From positions 1 to 9,644 of the forward strand of contig WJJU01000726.1 of assembly GCA_014729595.1 (NCBI GenBank): a stretch of DNA of 9,644 bases. Reading direction: 5' to 3'. The notes under the pieces were generated by a model, which ran no database searches, had not been told where the DNA came from, and saw only the letters and a program-made list of their open reading frames with translations. The position numbers were made by a program, and so were the translations under genes. The DNA is from Chitinivibrionales bacterium. Its GTDB lineage: Bacteria > Fibrobacterota > Chitinivibrionia > Chitinivibrionales > WJMI01. Positions 1 to 7,056 of this stretch are shown piece after piece (the stretch's first letter is position 1; the number at the start of each line of letters is the position of its first letter).

Positions 1-79
1 GCATCAGACTGATCGCCGTCATCAGCGTAAGTACGGGAACCGCTAAATGGGTTACTTTATGTTCTTCAGTAGATGACAT
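1..79 (-). CDS. Partial N-terminus of a PilO/GspM-like membrane protein
   Basis: Reading the minus strand from an ATG at 79-77 gives 26 codons open to the window edge: MSSTEEHKVTHLAVPVLTLM, then TAISLM. A short polar head is followed by a hydrophobic run, as expected of the N-terminal membrane anchor of a PilO/GspM-type assembly protein. The reading frame differs from that of the upstream GspL-like gene and overlaps its last 28 bases, which suggests translational coupling. No strong Shine-Dalgarno sequence precedes the ATG, which fits coupling. The PilO/GspM identity is inferred from position (ATPase, then PilM/PilN-like, then this) and from the single hydrophobic segment. Too little sequence is present for family-level proof. 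Confidence 0.5.
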   Translation of the reverse strand, partial: MSSTEEHKVTHLAVPVLTLMTAISLM

Positions 80-1329
80 TGAATCTGGAACTCGAATATC
101 TCGGGATTTTTCGGATCACGACGTAGAGAGACATGACGGGCGTCGGAGATGAACTTCCTCGCTCTCAGGCGCACGACAAATTCATTCACAAAGCGCTCTT
201 CATTAGCCCAGCCGGCGAGTGCGACAACCACCCTATCGGGTGAATCATCATCGATTCTGGTACCCATGGAAACAAAACCCATACCTCCCGGGCACTCCGC
301 CGCGACAGCTTCAAGGAAGTGACTCCATTGAAACCTTTTTCCGGTTATGCGCCCGAGACGATGAATGCTCCCCGCAAGCTCGGTCAGCAAAGCTCGCTGT
401 TTTTGTGCCTCCGGGGCCTCTGCGATCGTACGGTGATACTCGGCACGTACCGTCTCAAGTCGTTGCCGATCTTGCGCATCCCAGAACCCAATCGCCAGGG
501 AGGCAAGAAAAGTCAAAACCGTTATGATAGCCGCCCCATAGTATAAAAGTGCACGTTTATGCCGGAACTTGGCACAGTGGCTTTCTCCCGCCAAATAGGT
601 ACCACCCTCCGTCGCCTGCGCCAGAGCACAACCGACGGCCCGAAGATAGGGCTCGCTGTCATTGACGTCGGGATCAACCTGCACTATTTCCGGTGATCCG
701 GCGAACACACCGCGTTGTAGGTTTTCATCGTTGCCGAACACATACACCGCGGAAGGAAACTCGGGCAAATCGGCGTTTATTTGCCAGTGCCTTTCGATTC
801 TGCCCAGATGCCCCGCAAGCCAATCCGGTTTAGGCGGATGCATCCGATACGAAACCATGAGTGTCCGCCGATGAACGACTCCTATGAGGAAATACTGCTC
901 GTGACAGTAGATTGAGACAAATGAATCCACTGGGTTATCCGCAAAAAAGAGCGGTACCGTCGCCAGAAAAATGTCGTCGTGGGTCACCCCCAGGATGTTT
1001 TCATCGAGTCGGCCAACGTGATTGGTGAGTTCGGTGCGATTGGCGGAACAGGTAAAAAAATCGGTGGGCGTCGCATCTATAGTCGGCCCCGCGGGCACGA
1101 GCGAATGGGCGGGTCGCCAGACCACGGGCAAGCCGAGAATCAATCCTCTATCAAAGAGAAACACATGGCGAACGAGGTTTCCCACCGGCCAACGGGTTGC
1201 TTCGAGCAATTGCCATCGCCCATCCGACCGGCCAAGCCCGGCAAGGTAGTATTCACCGCCGTGCACCGTTATGCCCCATACCCGCGTCGGCGGAGCCGCT
1301 TCCTCACGCATGTTGTTACTCAATCGCAC
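52..1329 (-). CDS. GspL-like (PilM-PilN fusion) inner-membrane assembly protein
   Basis: A 425-residue protein with the layout of GspL or a fused PilM-PilN. A cytoplasmic region (about 1-255) resembles a degenerate actin-like PilM fold. One transmembrane helix lies at about 259-282 (LLYYGAAIITVLTFLASLAI). A periplasmic part follows, with a charged, probably helical stretch (about 285-325) and a PilN-like ferredoxin-fold domain (about 335-425, containing GFVSMGTRIDD and VVVALAGWANEERFVNEF). In type II secretion and type IV pili such proteins tie the cytoplasmic ATPase to the periplasmic PilO/GspM ring. The gene lies 50 bases after the ATPase gene and overlaps the next gene, so an operon is likely. 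The start is uncertain. The longest frame begins with GTG at 1329, but AGGA (1336-1333) is only 3 bases away; a TTG at 1323 has better spacing, and an ATG lies at 1311. The N-terminal half is divergent, so I infer that assignment from architecture rather than from motifs. Confidence 0.72.
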   Translation of the reverse strand: MRLSNNMREEAAPPTRVWGITVHGGEYYLAGLGRSDGRWQLLEATRWPVGNLVRHVFLFDRGLILGLPVVWRPAHSLVPAGPTIDATPTDFFTCSANRTELTNHVGRLDENILGVTHDDIFLATVPLFFADNPVDSFVSIYCHEQYFLIGVVHRRTLMVSYRMHPPKPDWLAGHLGRIERHWQINADLPEFPSAVYVFGNDENLQRGVFAGSPEIVQVDPDVNDSEPYLRAVGCALAQATEGGTYLAGESHCAKFRHKRALLYYGAAIITVLTFLASLAIGFWDAQDRQRLETVRAEYHRTIAEAPEAQKQRALLTELAGSIHRLGRITGKRFQWSHFLEAVAAECPGGMGFVSMGTRIDDDSPDRVVVALAGWANEERFVNEFVVRLRARKFISDARHVSLRRDPKNPEIFEFQIQCHLLKNIK

Positions 1330-1379
1330 GTATCCTGTTTAGCCCATTGCAGACAAAGGAATCGTCCTATTGCGCCCAT

Positions 1380-3092
1380 CTACTTACCGCCCGCATCCGA
1401 GGCCACCACCCTCATAAACTCATCGGGGGTGGTAATGCCGGCCTCTATTTTCTCCAACGCATCATCGGCAATCGTACGCATCCCATGCTCGCGCAATTTG
1501 TCCCGCAACTCTTGCTCTCCCGCATCGGTCATAATGATCTTTCGGACTTCTTCATCGACGATAAGCAATTCGAAAAGCCCCGTCCGTCCGCAGTAGCCGC
1601 TGTTTTCGCACTCTCCGCACCCAACCGGTCGATAAAACACGGCGGGCGGATTGATATCCCCCATCACCGACTGAAGCTCCGTGCGCACGGTGTCGGACAT
1701 CGGCGTTCTGCTCCGGCAGCCGGGACATAATCGCCTCACGAGTCGCTGCCCGATAGCCGCCAGCAATGAAGAGCCAACCATGAAGGGGGGTACCCCCAAA
1801 TCTTTAAGACGCGTAATGGCCGATACCGAATCGTTCGTGTGCAAGGTCGACAGCACCAAATGGCCGGTTTGCGCGGCCTGCACGACGATTTGAGCCGTTT
1901 CGCCGTCGCGTGTTTCGCCTACCAGAATCACATCGGGATCCTGCCGCAGTATCGAACGCAACGTCGCGGCAAAATTAAGTCCCGCTTTCGTGTTGACCTG
2001 CACTTGGTTGACCCCCTGCAATTTGTATTCGACGGGATCCTCGATCGTAGTTATGTTGATCGCCTTTTCGCGAATAAGATTAAGACACGAGAAAAGCAAC
2101 GTTGATTTGCCGCTTCCTGTCGGGCCGGTTACCAGCAAAAGCCCTTGAGGCCGCTCGACAAGTCGTCTCATGGCAACGATGTCGTCCTCACGCATACCAC
2201 TTGCTTCCAAATCCAAGAGGCGCACGTCATGCCGCAAAAGCCTTAGTACCGTCTTTTCGCCGTACTGGGTTGGGAGTGTTGAAACTCGAAGGTCGAACTT
2301 TTGTCCCCGTCGCGTATAAGCTATTCTGCCGTCTTGAGGGACACGTTTCTCTGCTATGTCAAGATCTGCAAGAATCTTTATCCTTGAAGTAACGGGTATC
2401 TGAAGCCATCGATTCATTTTTGTATACGGAACCAGCATGCCGTCAATACGAAACCGAATTACGGCATCGTTTTCGCCGGGTTCGATATGAATATCCGAAG
2501 CATTGCGTCGAACGGCATCATCGATAATGTGCTGAACCATTTTGACAACCGGTTCCGATTCCACACGCTTGAGAATGTCGTCCGCCGTCAACGTATGGTC
2601 TTTTTCTTTCCGTCGAATACCCGATTCGTATTCCGCCGCAATCGACTCTCCCTCAAGGTCGACTTCATCCCCCTCAAATAAGCGACGCCATACTTTTTCC
2701 ATTTCCGACGGTGTTGTCATGGCCACCTCGACGAGCGTGCCCGAAGCGGCCTCGACATCAAGAACAATGTCGAGATCCAAGGGGTCGGCCACCACAATTC
2801 CAACAACTCCCTCTTTCTCCCATAGCGGAAAGCAACGAGCTTCGGTAAACAGCTCAATCGGCAATTCGCGAAGAAGCTGATTGTCTACTTCGGCTTCAAT
2901 ACCCGAAAAAAAAGGAAGGTGAAACTGCTCCGCGATTGTCTCATACACCGTTTGTTCGGAGAGCCCGAATTCCGAAACAAGGCATTCACCCAGGCGAATT
3001 CCCCGCTCGCGGCTGATTGCAATGGCGTTTTCTATGATATCGGAATGGACCGCATACTTGTCCACCAGCAGCGATCCCAGCTTCGCGGTCAT
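1380..3092 (-). CDS. gspE: GspE/PilB-family type II secretion / type IV pilus assembly ATPase
   Basis: A 570-residue hexameric traffic ATPase that powers pilus or pseudopilus extension at the inner membrane. The N-terminal MshEN-type domain (about 1-150) begins KLGSLLVDKYAV; in relatives this domain can bind cyclic di-GMP. The ATPase core carries the Walker A loop GPTGSGKST (323-331), the Asp box ITTIEDPVEY (347-356), the Walker B region DPDVILVGETRDGETA (385-400) and the His box TGHLVLSTLHTN (409-420). A zinc-type tetracysteine follows (C456, C459, C492, C495), with a further C501. All catalytic elements are present, so this is an active assembly-type ATPase rather than a PilT-type retraction motor, which lacks the tetracysteine and MshEN parts. 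The ATG at 3092 has AGGA at 3103-3100 with 7-base spacing. It is the first gene of the minus-strand set seen here. GspE versus PilB cannot be separated without the pilin and secretin genes. Confidence 0.95.
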   Translation of the reverse strand: MTAKLGSLLVDKYAVHSDIIENAIAISRERGIRLGECLVSEFGLSEQTVYETIAEQFHLPFFSGIEAEVDNQLLRELPIELFTEARCFPLWEKEGVVGIVVADPLDLDIVLDVEAASGTLVEVAMTTPSEMEKVWRRLFEGDEVDLEGESIAAEYESGIRRKEKDHTLTADDILKRVESEPVVKMVQHIIDDAVRRNASDIHIEPGENDAVIRFRIDGMLVPYTKMNRWLQIPVTSRIKILADLDIAEKRVPQDGRIAYTRRGQKFDLRVSTLPTQYGEKTVLRLLRHDVRLLDLEASGMREDDIVAMRRLVERPQGLLLVTGPTGSGKSTLLFSCLNLIREKAINITTIEDPVEYKLQGVNQVQVNTKAGLNFAATLRSILRQDPDVILVGETRDGETAQIVVQAAQTGHLVLSTLHTNDSVSAITRLKDLGVPPFMVGSSLLAAIGQRLVRRLCPGCRSRTPMSDTVRTELQSVMGDINPPAVFYRPVGCGECENSGYCGRTGLFELLIVDEEVRKIIMTDAGEQELRDKLREHGMRTIADDALEKIEAGITTPDEFMRVVASDAGGK

Positions 3093-3419
3093 GTCATGAT
3101 CCTGTCACATTTTGTACGTGATACCGACTGGAATCAAGTGTACCATTGCGGCGGTGGTGGTGCAACCCCACGCGCCGACATTACCGTTCCCTTCGTGAAG
3201 TGGTCGACGCCTACTCGATGCCCCGCGGATCATCGGCGAACGCGGATGGTCACGGTAGTTCAAGTTCGAGAATCCACCGTCACGAGTCGTCCCGGCAGGC
3301 AAGACAATGACCGAAAGCCGAAAATTGACATTCGATCTGCTGTTGCGCCTGGTTTAGCACGCATCCGTCGTCCACCCTTATCGGCAGGGTTAGAGAATTC
3401 ACCCGTCGATAAAACGCCC

Positions 3420-3448
3420 TTGCATTCCGAGGGGAAGCACGGTATACT
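3420..3448 (+). promoter_or_regulatory. Predicted sigma70-type promoter for the STAS gene
   Basis: TTGCAT (3420-3425) and TATACT (3443-3448) are separated by exactly 17 bases. The -10 matches the consensus at 5 of 6 positions and the -35 keeps the TTG core. Transcription would begin near 3455 and give an untranslated leader of about 155 bases before the ATG at 3610. Confidence 0.5.
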
Positions 3449-3597
3449 GATTTAAGGGGCTTTTCCCACCCCCCACCGCCGTCCTTGGCCGCCTTAAACC
3501 ATTGGTGGAACCGGCGACCGGGAGTGGTCTTCACGCCTTTTAAATCCACTCGGCGATTTAGGGGCTGTTCTTGTGCCGCAATATGCCTGTGATAAGC

Positions 3598-3603
3598 GAG
3601 GAG
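3598..3603 (+). promoter_or_regulatory. Ribosome binding site that decides the STAS start
   Basis: GAGGAG lies 6 bases before the ATG at 3610. The reading frame is open further upstream (TTG at 3571, ATG at 3583), but those starts lack such a site and would add residues ahead of the STAS fold. The start at 3610 is therefore preferred. Confidence 0.7.
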
Positions 3604-3609
3604 CCATCC

Positions 3610-3909
3610 ATGTCTGAGAACGCAAATGATACCATGACCGCCACCCTCAAGCCATCCGGAAACCTTATTGCAGCCGCCTCTCGCGACCTGCGTAACCAAA
3701 TTCAAGAAATGGTCACCAATGGAGCAAAGAACATCGTGTTCGACTTCTCCGACGTAACACTTGTGGACTCTTCGGGAATCGGCGTATTGGTTGGTGCGCT
3801 TAATCTGGTAAAGAAAAATGGGGGGAGCCTGCAAATATGCAATGCCTCTCCCGAAGTATCCCGCCTACTCAAGCTTATGCATTTAGATAAGCACATGTCG
3901 GTTGAGTGA
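3610..3909 (+). CDS. STAS-domain protein, anti-sigma-factor-antagonist type
   Basis: A 99-residue single-domain STAS protein of the SpoIIAA/RsbV kind. After a short head, a beta strand is followed by the helix ASRDLRNQIQEMV, the strand NIVFDFSDVTLV (41-52) and the signature DSSGIGVLVGAL (53-64). It ends with SLQICNASPEVSRLLKLMHLDKH, the usual last strand and helix. The S54/S55 pair sits where an RsbW/SpoIIAB-type kinase phosphorylates family members, so phospho-control is plausible. Such proteins release a bound partner (sigma factor or regulator) by binding its antagonist kinase. No kinase, PP2C phosphatase or sigma factor is in the window. The gene stands alone on its strand, divergent from the secretion ATPase and convergent with the radical SAM gene. 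Family assignment is firm; partner and target are unknown. Confidence 0.92.
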   Translation: MSENANDTMTATLKPSGNLIAAASRDLRNQIQEMVTNGAKNIVFDFSDVTLVDSSGIGVLVGALNLVKKNGGSLQICNASPEVSRLLKLMHLDKHMSVE

Positions 3910-3928
3910 AGGCGCGCGGAATCATAAA

Positions 3929-3940
3929 CCGGCTTGCCGG
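3929..3940. terminator. Short GC hairpin between convergent genes, weak terminator candidate
   Basis: CCGG-CTTG-CCGG can fold as a 4-base-pair stem with a CUUG loop. It lies in the 49-base gap between the stop of the STAS gene (3909) and the stop of the convergent radical SAM gene (3959). There is no T-run on either side, so intrinsic termination is uncertain. Confidence 0.25.
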
Positions 3941-3958
3941 CGGCATAGAATGATCTGA

Positions 3959-5839
3959 CTAAACGCCTATAAACCCTTCGATTTCATCAGACCTTACGCT
4001 TGGAGGCGGCACCTGAGCGTCGAACCACGAGCGCGTGTCTTGATCGAGACCCACGCCGTGCATGTAATTGTACAGAGCCTTGCGGAGTCCGCGGCCAAGT
4101 GATTCGTGATCCACACCGGTTGTATCGACGAAAGGAATGCTGTTCCGTGCAAACCCGCCTTCCGGCCTGGGAAGCAACTCAACACCGTAATTTGACGGTT
4201 TTTTTCCAATGTCACTGTGAACGGTGGCGGCAAAACGATGCCAGAAGGCGGAGTGAATGAGCCCCGCTTCAAAAAGCTGCCGCACCAGTTCAAGACCGTC
4301 GACCGTCTCCTGCACGGTCTGAGTAGGAAGACCATACATAAGATAAGCATGCACCATTATCCCATTCGAGGCGAAGGCGGCGCACGCTCGGGTAGCCTGA
4401 GCAACAGTATACCCCTTATTCATCATCGCCAAGAGACGATCATCCGGTGCTTCCAGACCACCGGTCACGGCAATGCAGCCGGAGCAGGAAAGCAGCTCCG
4501 CAAGTTCCAAGGTGATCCCTTTTTCGAAACGGACATTGCCCCACCACGCAATCACGAGCTTTCTACGCAGCAGTTCTTCGGCCAGACCCCTGAGAACGGA
4601 AGGGGCAAGGGCTTCGTCCACAAAGTGGAAGCCACGCCGGCCGGTTTTCGTCACGATTTCTTCTATCCAATCGACCTGACGTGAGGATTCGGCCGGGTCA
4701 TAGCGGCGGATATAATCCAAGCCGGTATCGCAAAAACGACATCTATGCCAATAGCAGCCGTGAACAAGCATTAGCCGGTTCCAACGGCAGCCGCTCCACA
4801 ACGCATGCATTGGGTTAAGCATCTCGGTAACCGATACATAGCGATCGAGTTGCAGTCCGTCGTAGACGGGTGCAGGCATCCGAGCATGTGAAACCGGGGA
4901 GACACCATCGCCCGGTCCCCGTACAACTTTCCCCTTTCGGCGCATGAAGGTCGCGGGAGGGGCGGGGCCGTCGGTCGCATCCGCCGTCCGTCGGATAATA
5001 GCATCCAAGGCCCTCACACCTTCGTCAAGACACACATAATCAATCAGATCAAACAAACGAGGCTCGTTCAAGTCGCGCAATTCGGTGCTGATATATCCAC
5101 CCCCAAGGATGGTTGTGGTTGACGGGGATGCGCGCCGTATGACCGCAGCCATGCGAAGTGCACCATAGAGCGTTCCCGGAAACGGCACGGTGAAACCGAC
5201 GATTTGGGGGCTATGTCGCGCAAGGAGATCTTCGGTAACTTCGTCAATAACCCGATCGATCAAAGTTGGCTCCGCCGCAAGCCTTTGAGCGACCGGATCA
5301 AAGGACGGCGGGGCAACCGATAACTGTTCGCCATATCGCGAAAAGCCGAAATCCGGATCTATCTCTTCGCGCACCACTTGTACAAGATCGTCAATCATGA
5401 GGCTCGCCAAAAAATGCGCTTGATCGTTTACGCCCATTTCGCCGAATGCCCATCCCAGACTCCCTCGCTCATCAGTTTCTTGGTCGATCATAATGTCAAA
5501 ACGGGGTCCGCGCGGAAGAAAATCATTTGCAACAATACGATGAGCGATAGAAAAATCCCGGCCCTGCAGAAGGGCAATGACGGGCTCGATCGCCGCCGCG
5601 TAATAGTCGAAGGCGTCCAAAAAGTGCAACCCGGACGCTCCGTGCTTCTCCTTTAGATTGAGTTCACGTCTAATCCTCTCCAATCCCTCCAACGACAAGA
5701 GCCTAAGAATCGCATCCAGAGAGGCGTCGGCCTGCGCAACGTCATGACCTTGTTCACGAAGCCGAGCCGTGAGAAGGGGCGTAGCCGAATAGGGAGCATT
5801 GCACTGCAGTAGCGGCGGTGTTATAAGGAGAACATTCAT
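3959..5839 (-). CDS. B12-binding-type radical SAM protein with a CX4CX2C cluster motif
   Basis: A 626-residue radical SAM enzyme of the class with an N-terminal cobalamin-binding-like domain. It opens MNVLLITPPLLQCNAPYSAT, typical of this class. A Rossmann-like B12-binding region spans about 205-285 (PQIVGFTVPFPGTLYGALRM, ILGGGYIST, DYVCLDEG). No DXHXXG motif is seen, so cobalamin, if bound, would be base-off without histidine ligation. The 4Fe-4S motif is GCYWHRCRFCD, with C362, C367 and C370. The spacing is CX4CX2C rather than the usual CX3CX2C, and I confirmed it in the DNA. The barrel continues with FHFVDEALAP (405-414), WWGNVRFEKG, VTGGLEAPDDRLL (458-470) and AYLMYGLPTQT (498-508). The start at 5839 has no clear Shine-Dalgarno sequence. 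It lies 65 bases after the propeller gene and is probably cotranscribed with it. No precursor peptide or methyltransfer substrate is evident, so the reaction is unknown. Confidence 0.85.
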   Translation of the reverse strand: MNVLLITPPLLQCNAPYSATPLLTARLREQGHDVAQADASLDAILRLLSLEGLERIRRELNLKEKHGASGLHFLDAFDYYAAAIEPVIALLQGRDFSIAHRIVANDFLPRGPRFDIMIDQETDERGSLGWAFGEMGVNDQAHFLASLMIDDLVQVVREEIDPDFGFSRYGEQLSVAPPSFDPVAQRLAAEPTLIDRVIDEVTEDLLARHSPQIVGFTVPFPGTLYGALRMAAVIRRASPSTTTILGGGYISTELRDLNEPRLFDLIDYVCLDEGVRALDAIIRRTADATDGPAPPATFMRRKGKVVRGPGDGVSPVSHARMPAPVYDGLQLDRYVSVTEMLNPMHALWSGCRWNRLMLVHGCYWHRCRFCDTGLDYIRRYDPAESSRQVDWIEEIVTKTGRRGFHFVDEALAPSVLRGLAEELLRRKLVIAWWGNVRFEKGITLELAELLSCSGCIAVTGGLEAPDDRLLAMMNKGYTVAQATRACAAFASNGIMVHAYLMYGLPTQTVQETVDGLELVRQLFEAGLIHSAFWHRFAATVHSDIGKKPSNYGVELLPRPEGGFARNSIPFVDTTGVDHESLGRGLRKALYNYMHGVGLDQDTRSWFDAQVPPPSVRSDEIEGFIGV

Positions 5840-5904
5840 ACTTTAATGAGAATAGGTTTCGGGAAATTAATTGCGGATTTGCATCACGAAAGGTGGAGCA
5901 ACAA

Positions 5905-6840
5905 TTAGCGCACCCACAAATGAGGGTGGATACAGTCCCCTCCCCAGATCACCTTCATCATCGCTTGATCGCTGAGCCGAATCAAATAAATATCGTACGT
6001 GCCGCCGTAATTTCCGGCGGCCGCAACGGCAAAGTCCGGATCGTTTGACCATGAAGGGGTCAACCATTCAGTTGAACCTTGTGGCTTGAATATCTCCACA
6101 TCATCCGTTCCGTCCAAATTATGATAGCCGAACCTATCGTGAGGAAGGCGAAGTTCCATGAGTCGATTGGTATCGTCGGGCGCAATGGTAACACTACACA
6201 CTTGGCGGCCGCCGAACAATTGACGATGCTGACTGGTGACCAAATCAACGATGTCCAGCGAAGCATAGCCGGTAACCAGATACCGACCGTCGGGAGTGAG
6301 TCCGGCACCAAAACCTTTAGGGTAAACCTGTACCGGCTCATCCACCGGTACGCATCCACCTTTGCGAATTTTCTGCTTCAAGGTCACCCCCGGTAGATCG
6401 GGCCATGTGGTTTTCGCGCATTCAGTGCGATAGACGATATACTCTTCACCGGTATCCGTATCAACCCACCAGCGAGGATTGGCGCCGAAACCGATATTCA
6501 CCGGAGGAACATCGCGGTCAAGATAACATACAAACATATCGGTCGGCATAAAACTCGTGTTATATGCGATGCGAGTTCCATCGGGCGAAATCATCGGCTC
6601 CATCGGACGTATGCCCTTAAGAGCCCCACCCTTCGTTTGGCCGTCTCGATACTCGACCAGGCGAGCGGTTCTATCCTCCGCTAACTGGGAGTACTGTTGG
6701 ACCTCGTGTTCTTGTCGTTTCCGGTGACGATACACTATTCGGCAGGTGCGTCCACGCAAAAACTCTCTAACGACTTCACCCGGAGCATAGTTATCGACCA
6801 TAGAATTTGTGCCGGCACGCTTATCGACCATTTCTCTCAT
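5905..6840 (-). CDS. TolB/WD40-like beta-propeller protein of unknown function
   Basis: A 311-residue protein whose repeated elements resemble PD40/TolB-type beta-propeller blades. These are PMISPDGTRIAYNTSF (82-97), GAGLTPDGRYLVTGYASLDI (178-197), SVTIAPDDTNRLMEL (216-230) and TPSWSNDPDFAVAAAGNYGG (261-280) followed by YDIYLIRL. Such propellers usually bind proteins or polysaccharides and have no catalytic role of their own. The N-terminus (MREMVDKRAGTNSMV) is charged and has no signal peptide or lipobox, so the protein as called is cytoplasmic. The true N-terminus may have been lost or lie elsewhere. An in-frame GTG at 6846 is possible, but GGGGGAG (6854-6848) is spaced properly (7 bases) for the ATG at 6840. 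The propeller fold is likely. I do not recognise the family and propose no substrate. Confidence 0.75.
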   Translation of the reverse strand: MREMVDKRAGTNSMVDNYAPGEVVREFLRGRTCRIVYRHRKRQEHEVQQYSQLAEDRTARLVEYRDGQTKGGALKGIRPMEPMISPDGTRIAYNTSFMPTDMFVCYLDRDVPPVNIGFGANPRWWVDTDTGEEYIVYRTECAKTTWPDLPGVTLKQKIRKGGCVPVDEPVQVYPKGFGAGLTPDGRYLVTGYASLDIVDLVTSQHRQLFGGRQVCSVTIAPDDTNRLMELRLPHDRFGYHNLDGTDDVEIFKPQGSTEWLTPSWSNDPDFAVAAAGNYGGTYDIYLIRLSDQAMMKVIWGGDCIHPHLWVR

Positions 6841-6856
6841 CTTCACTCTCCCCCGC

Positions 6857-6870
6857 CGGCATAATTGCCG
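6857..6870. repeat. Inverted repeat upstream of the propeller gene's ribosome site
   Basis: CGGCA-TAAT-TGCCG is a perfect 5-base-pair inverted repeat with a 4-base loop. It sits directly before the G-rich ribosome binding site (6854-6848) of the minus-strand propeller gene. It could be a leader hairpin or a small operator. Confidence 0.35.
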
Positions 6871-6893
6871 CTCTACTTACAACTTCGGTGCCT

Positions 6894-6909
6894 TGAGCGC
6901 CGGCGCTCA
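6894..6909. promoter_or_regulatory. 16-base perfect palindrome, possible operator
   Basis: TGAGCGCCGGCGCTCA reads identically on both strands, with no spacer. It lies about 54 bases upstream of the propeller start, in the region where a promoter or leader would be. A spacer-less palindrome of this length suits a dimeric regulator. It has no T-run and does not resemble a terminator. Neither the regulator nor a clear promoter is visible. Confidence 0.4.
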
Positions 6910-7056
6910 CAAATATCAAAAGAAACGCTTTGGGGTTGTCGCAAGCAGGTAAATATACCTTTCTTGTTACCTCCAACGCGCGAAATGCCCCATCTTAGAG
7001 CATATACCTAAAGCTTGCACCCATCGCCGTCCGCGATCGTCGGAGCCCGGGGCTGC

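Larger units (their letters stand above)
3093..3609. other. Divergent intergenic region without a convincing gene
   Basis: About 500 bases separate the start of the ATPase gene (minus strand) from the start of the STAS gene (plus strand). Short frames here have no family-like sequence. I see a good plus-strand promoter near 3420-3448 (listed separately). On the minus strand the only candidate is a weak TTGATT/TACAAA pair (about 3138-3112, 15-base spacer). An isolated TTGACA near 3326 has no matching -10. The leader from about 3455 to 3609 is long for a small gene, and contains a C-rich run and a weak GACC/GGTC hairpin (3516-3529). No tRNA fold was found. Confidence 0.5.

Noticed and set aside
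979..1730. Long plus-strand reading frames (205 and 177 residues)
   Set aside because: They are antisense to the GspL-like and ATPase genes, rich in P, R and S, and have no recognisable domains.
3255..3285. GTTCAAGTTCGAGAATCC resembles the T-arm of a tRNA
   Set aside because: The flanking bases do not form the T-stem, and no acceptor, D or anticodon arms can be assembled around it.
3326..3331. Perfect TTGACA -35 hexamer on the plus strand
   Set aside because: No acceptable -10 lies 16-18 bases downstream. The TTGCAT/TATACT pair further along is a better promoter.
3280..3834. 184-residue minus-strand reading frame across the intergenic region and the STAS gene
   Set aside because: It runs antisense through the convincing STAS gene, and its sequence shows no family features.
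3994..4350. 118-residue minus-strand reading frame
   Set aside because: It lies wholly inside the radical SAM gene in another frame, and its composition (many R, S, C and P) is that of a shadow frame.
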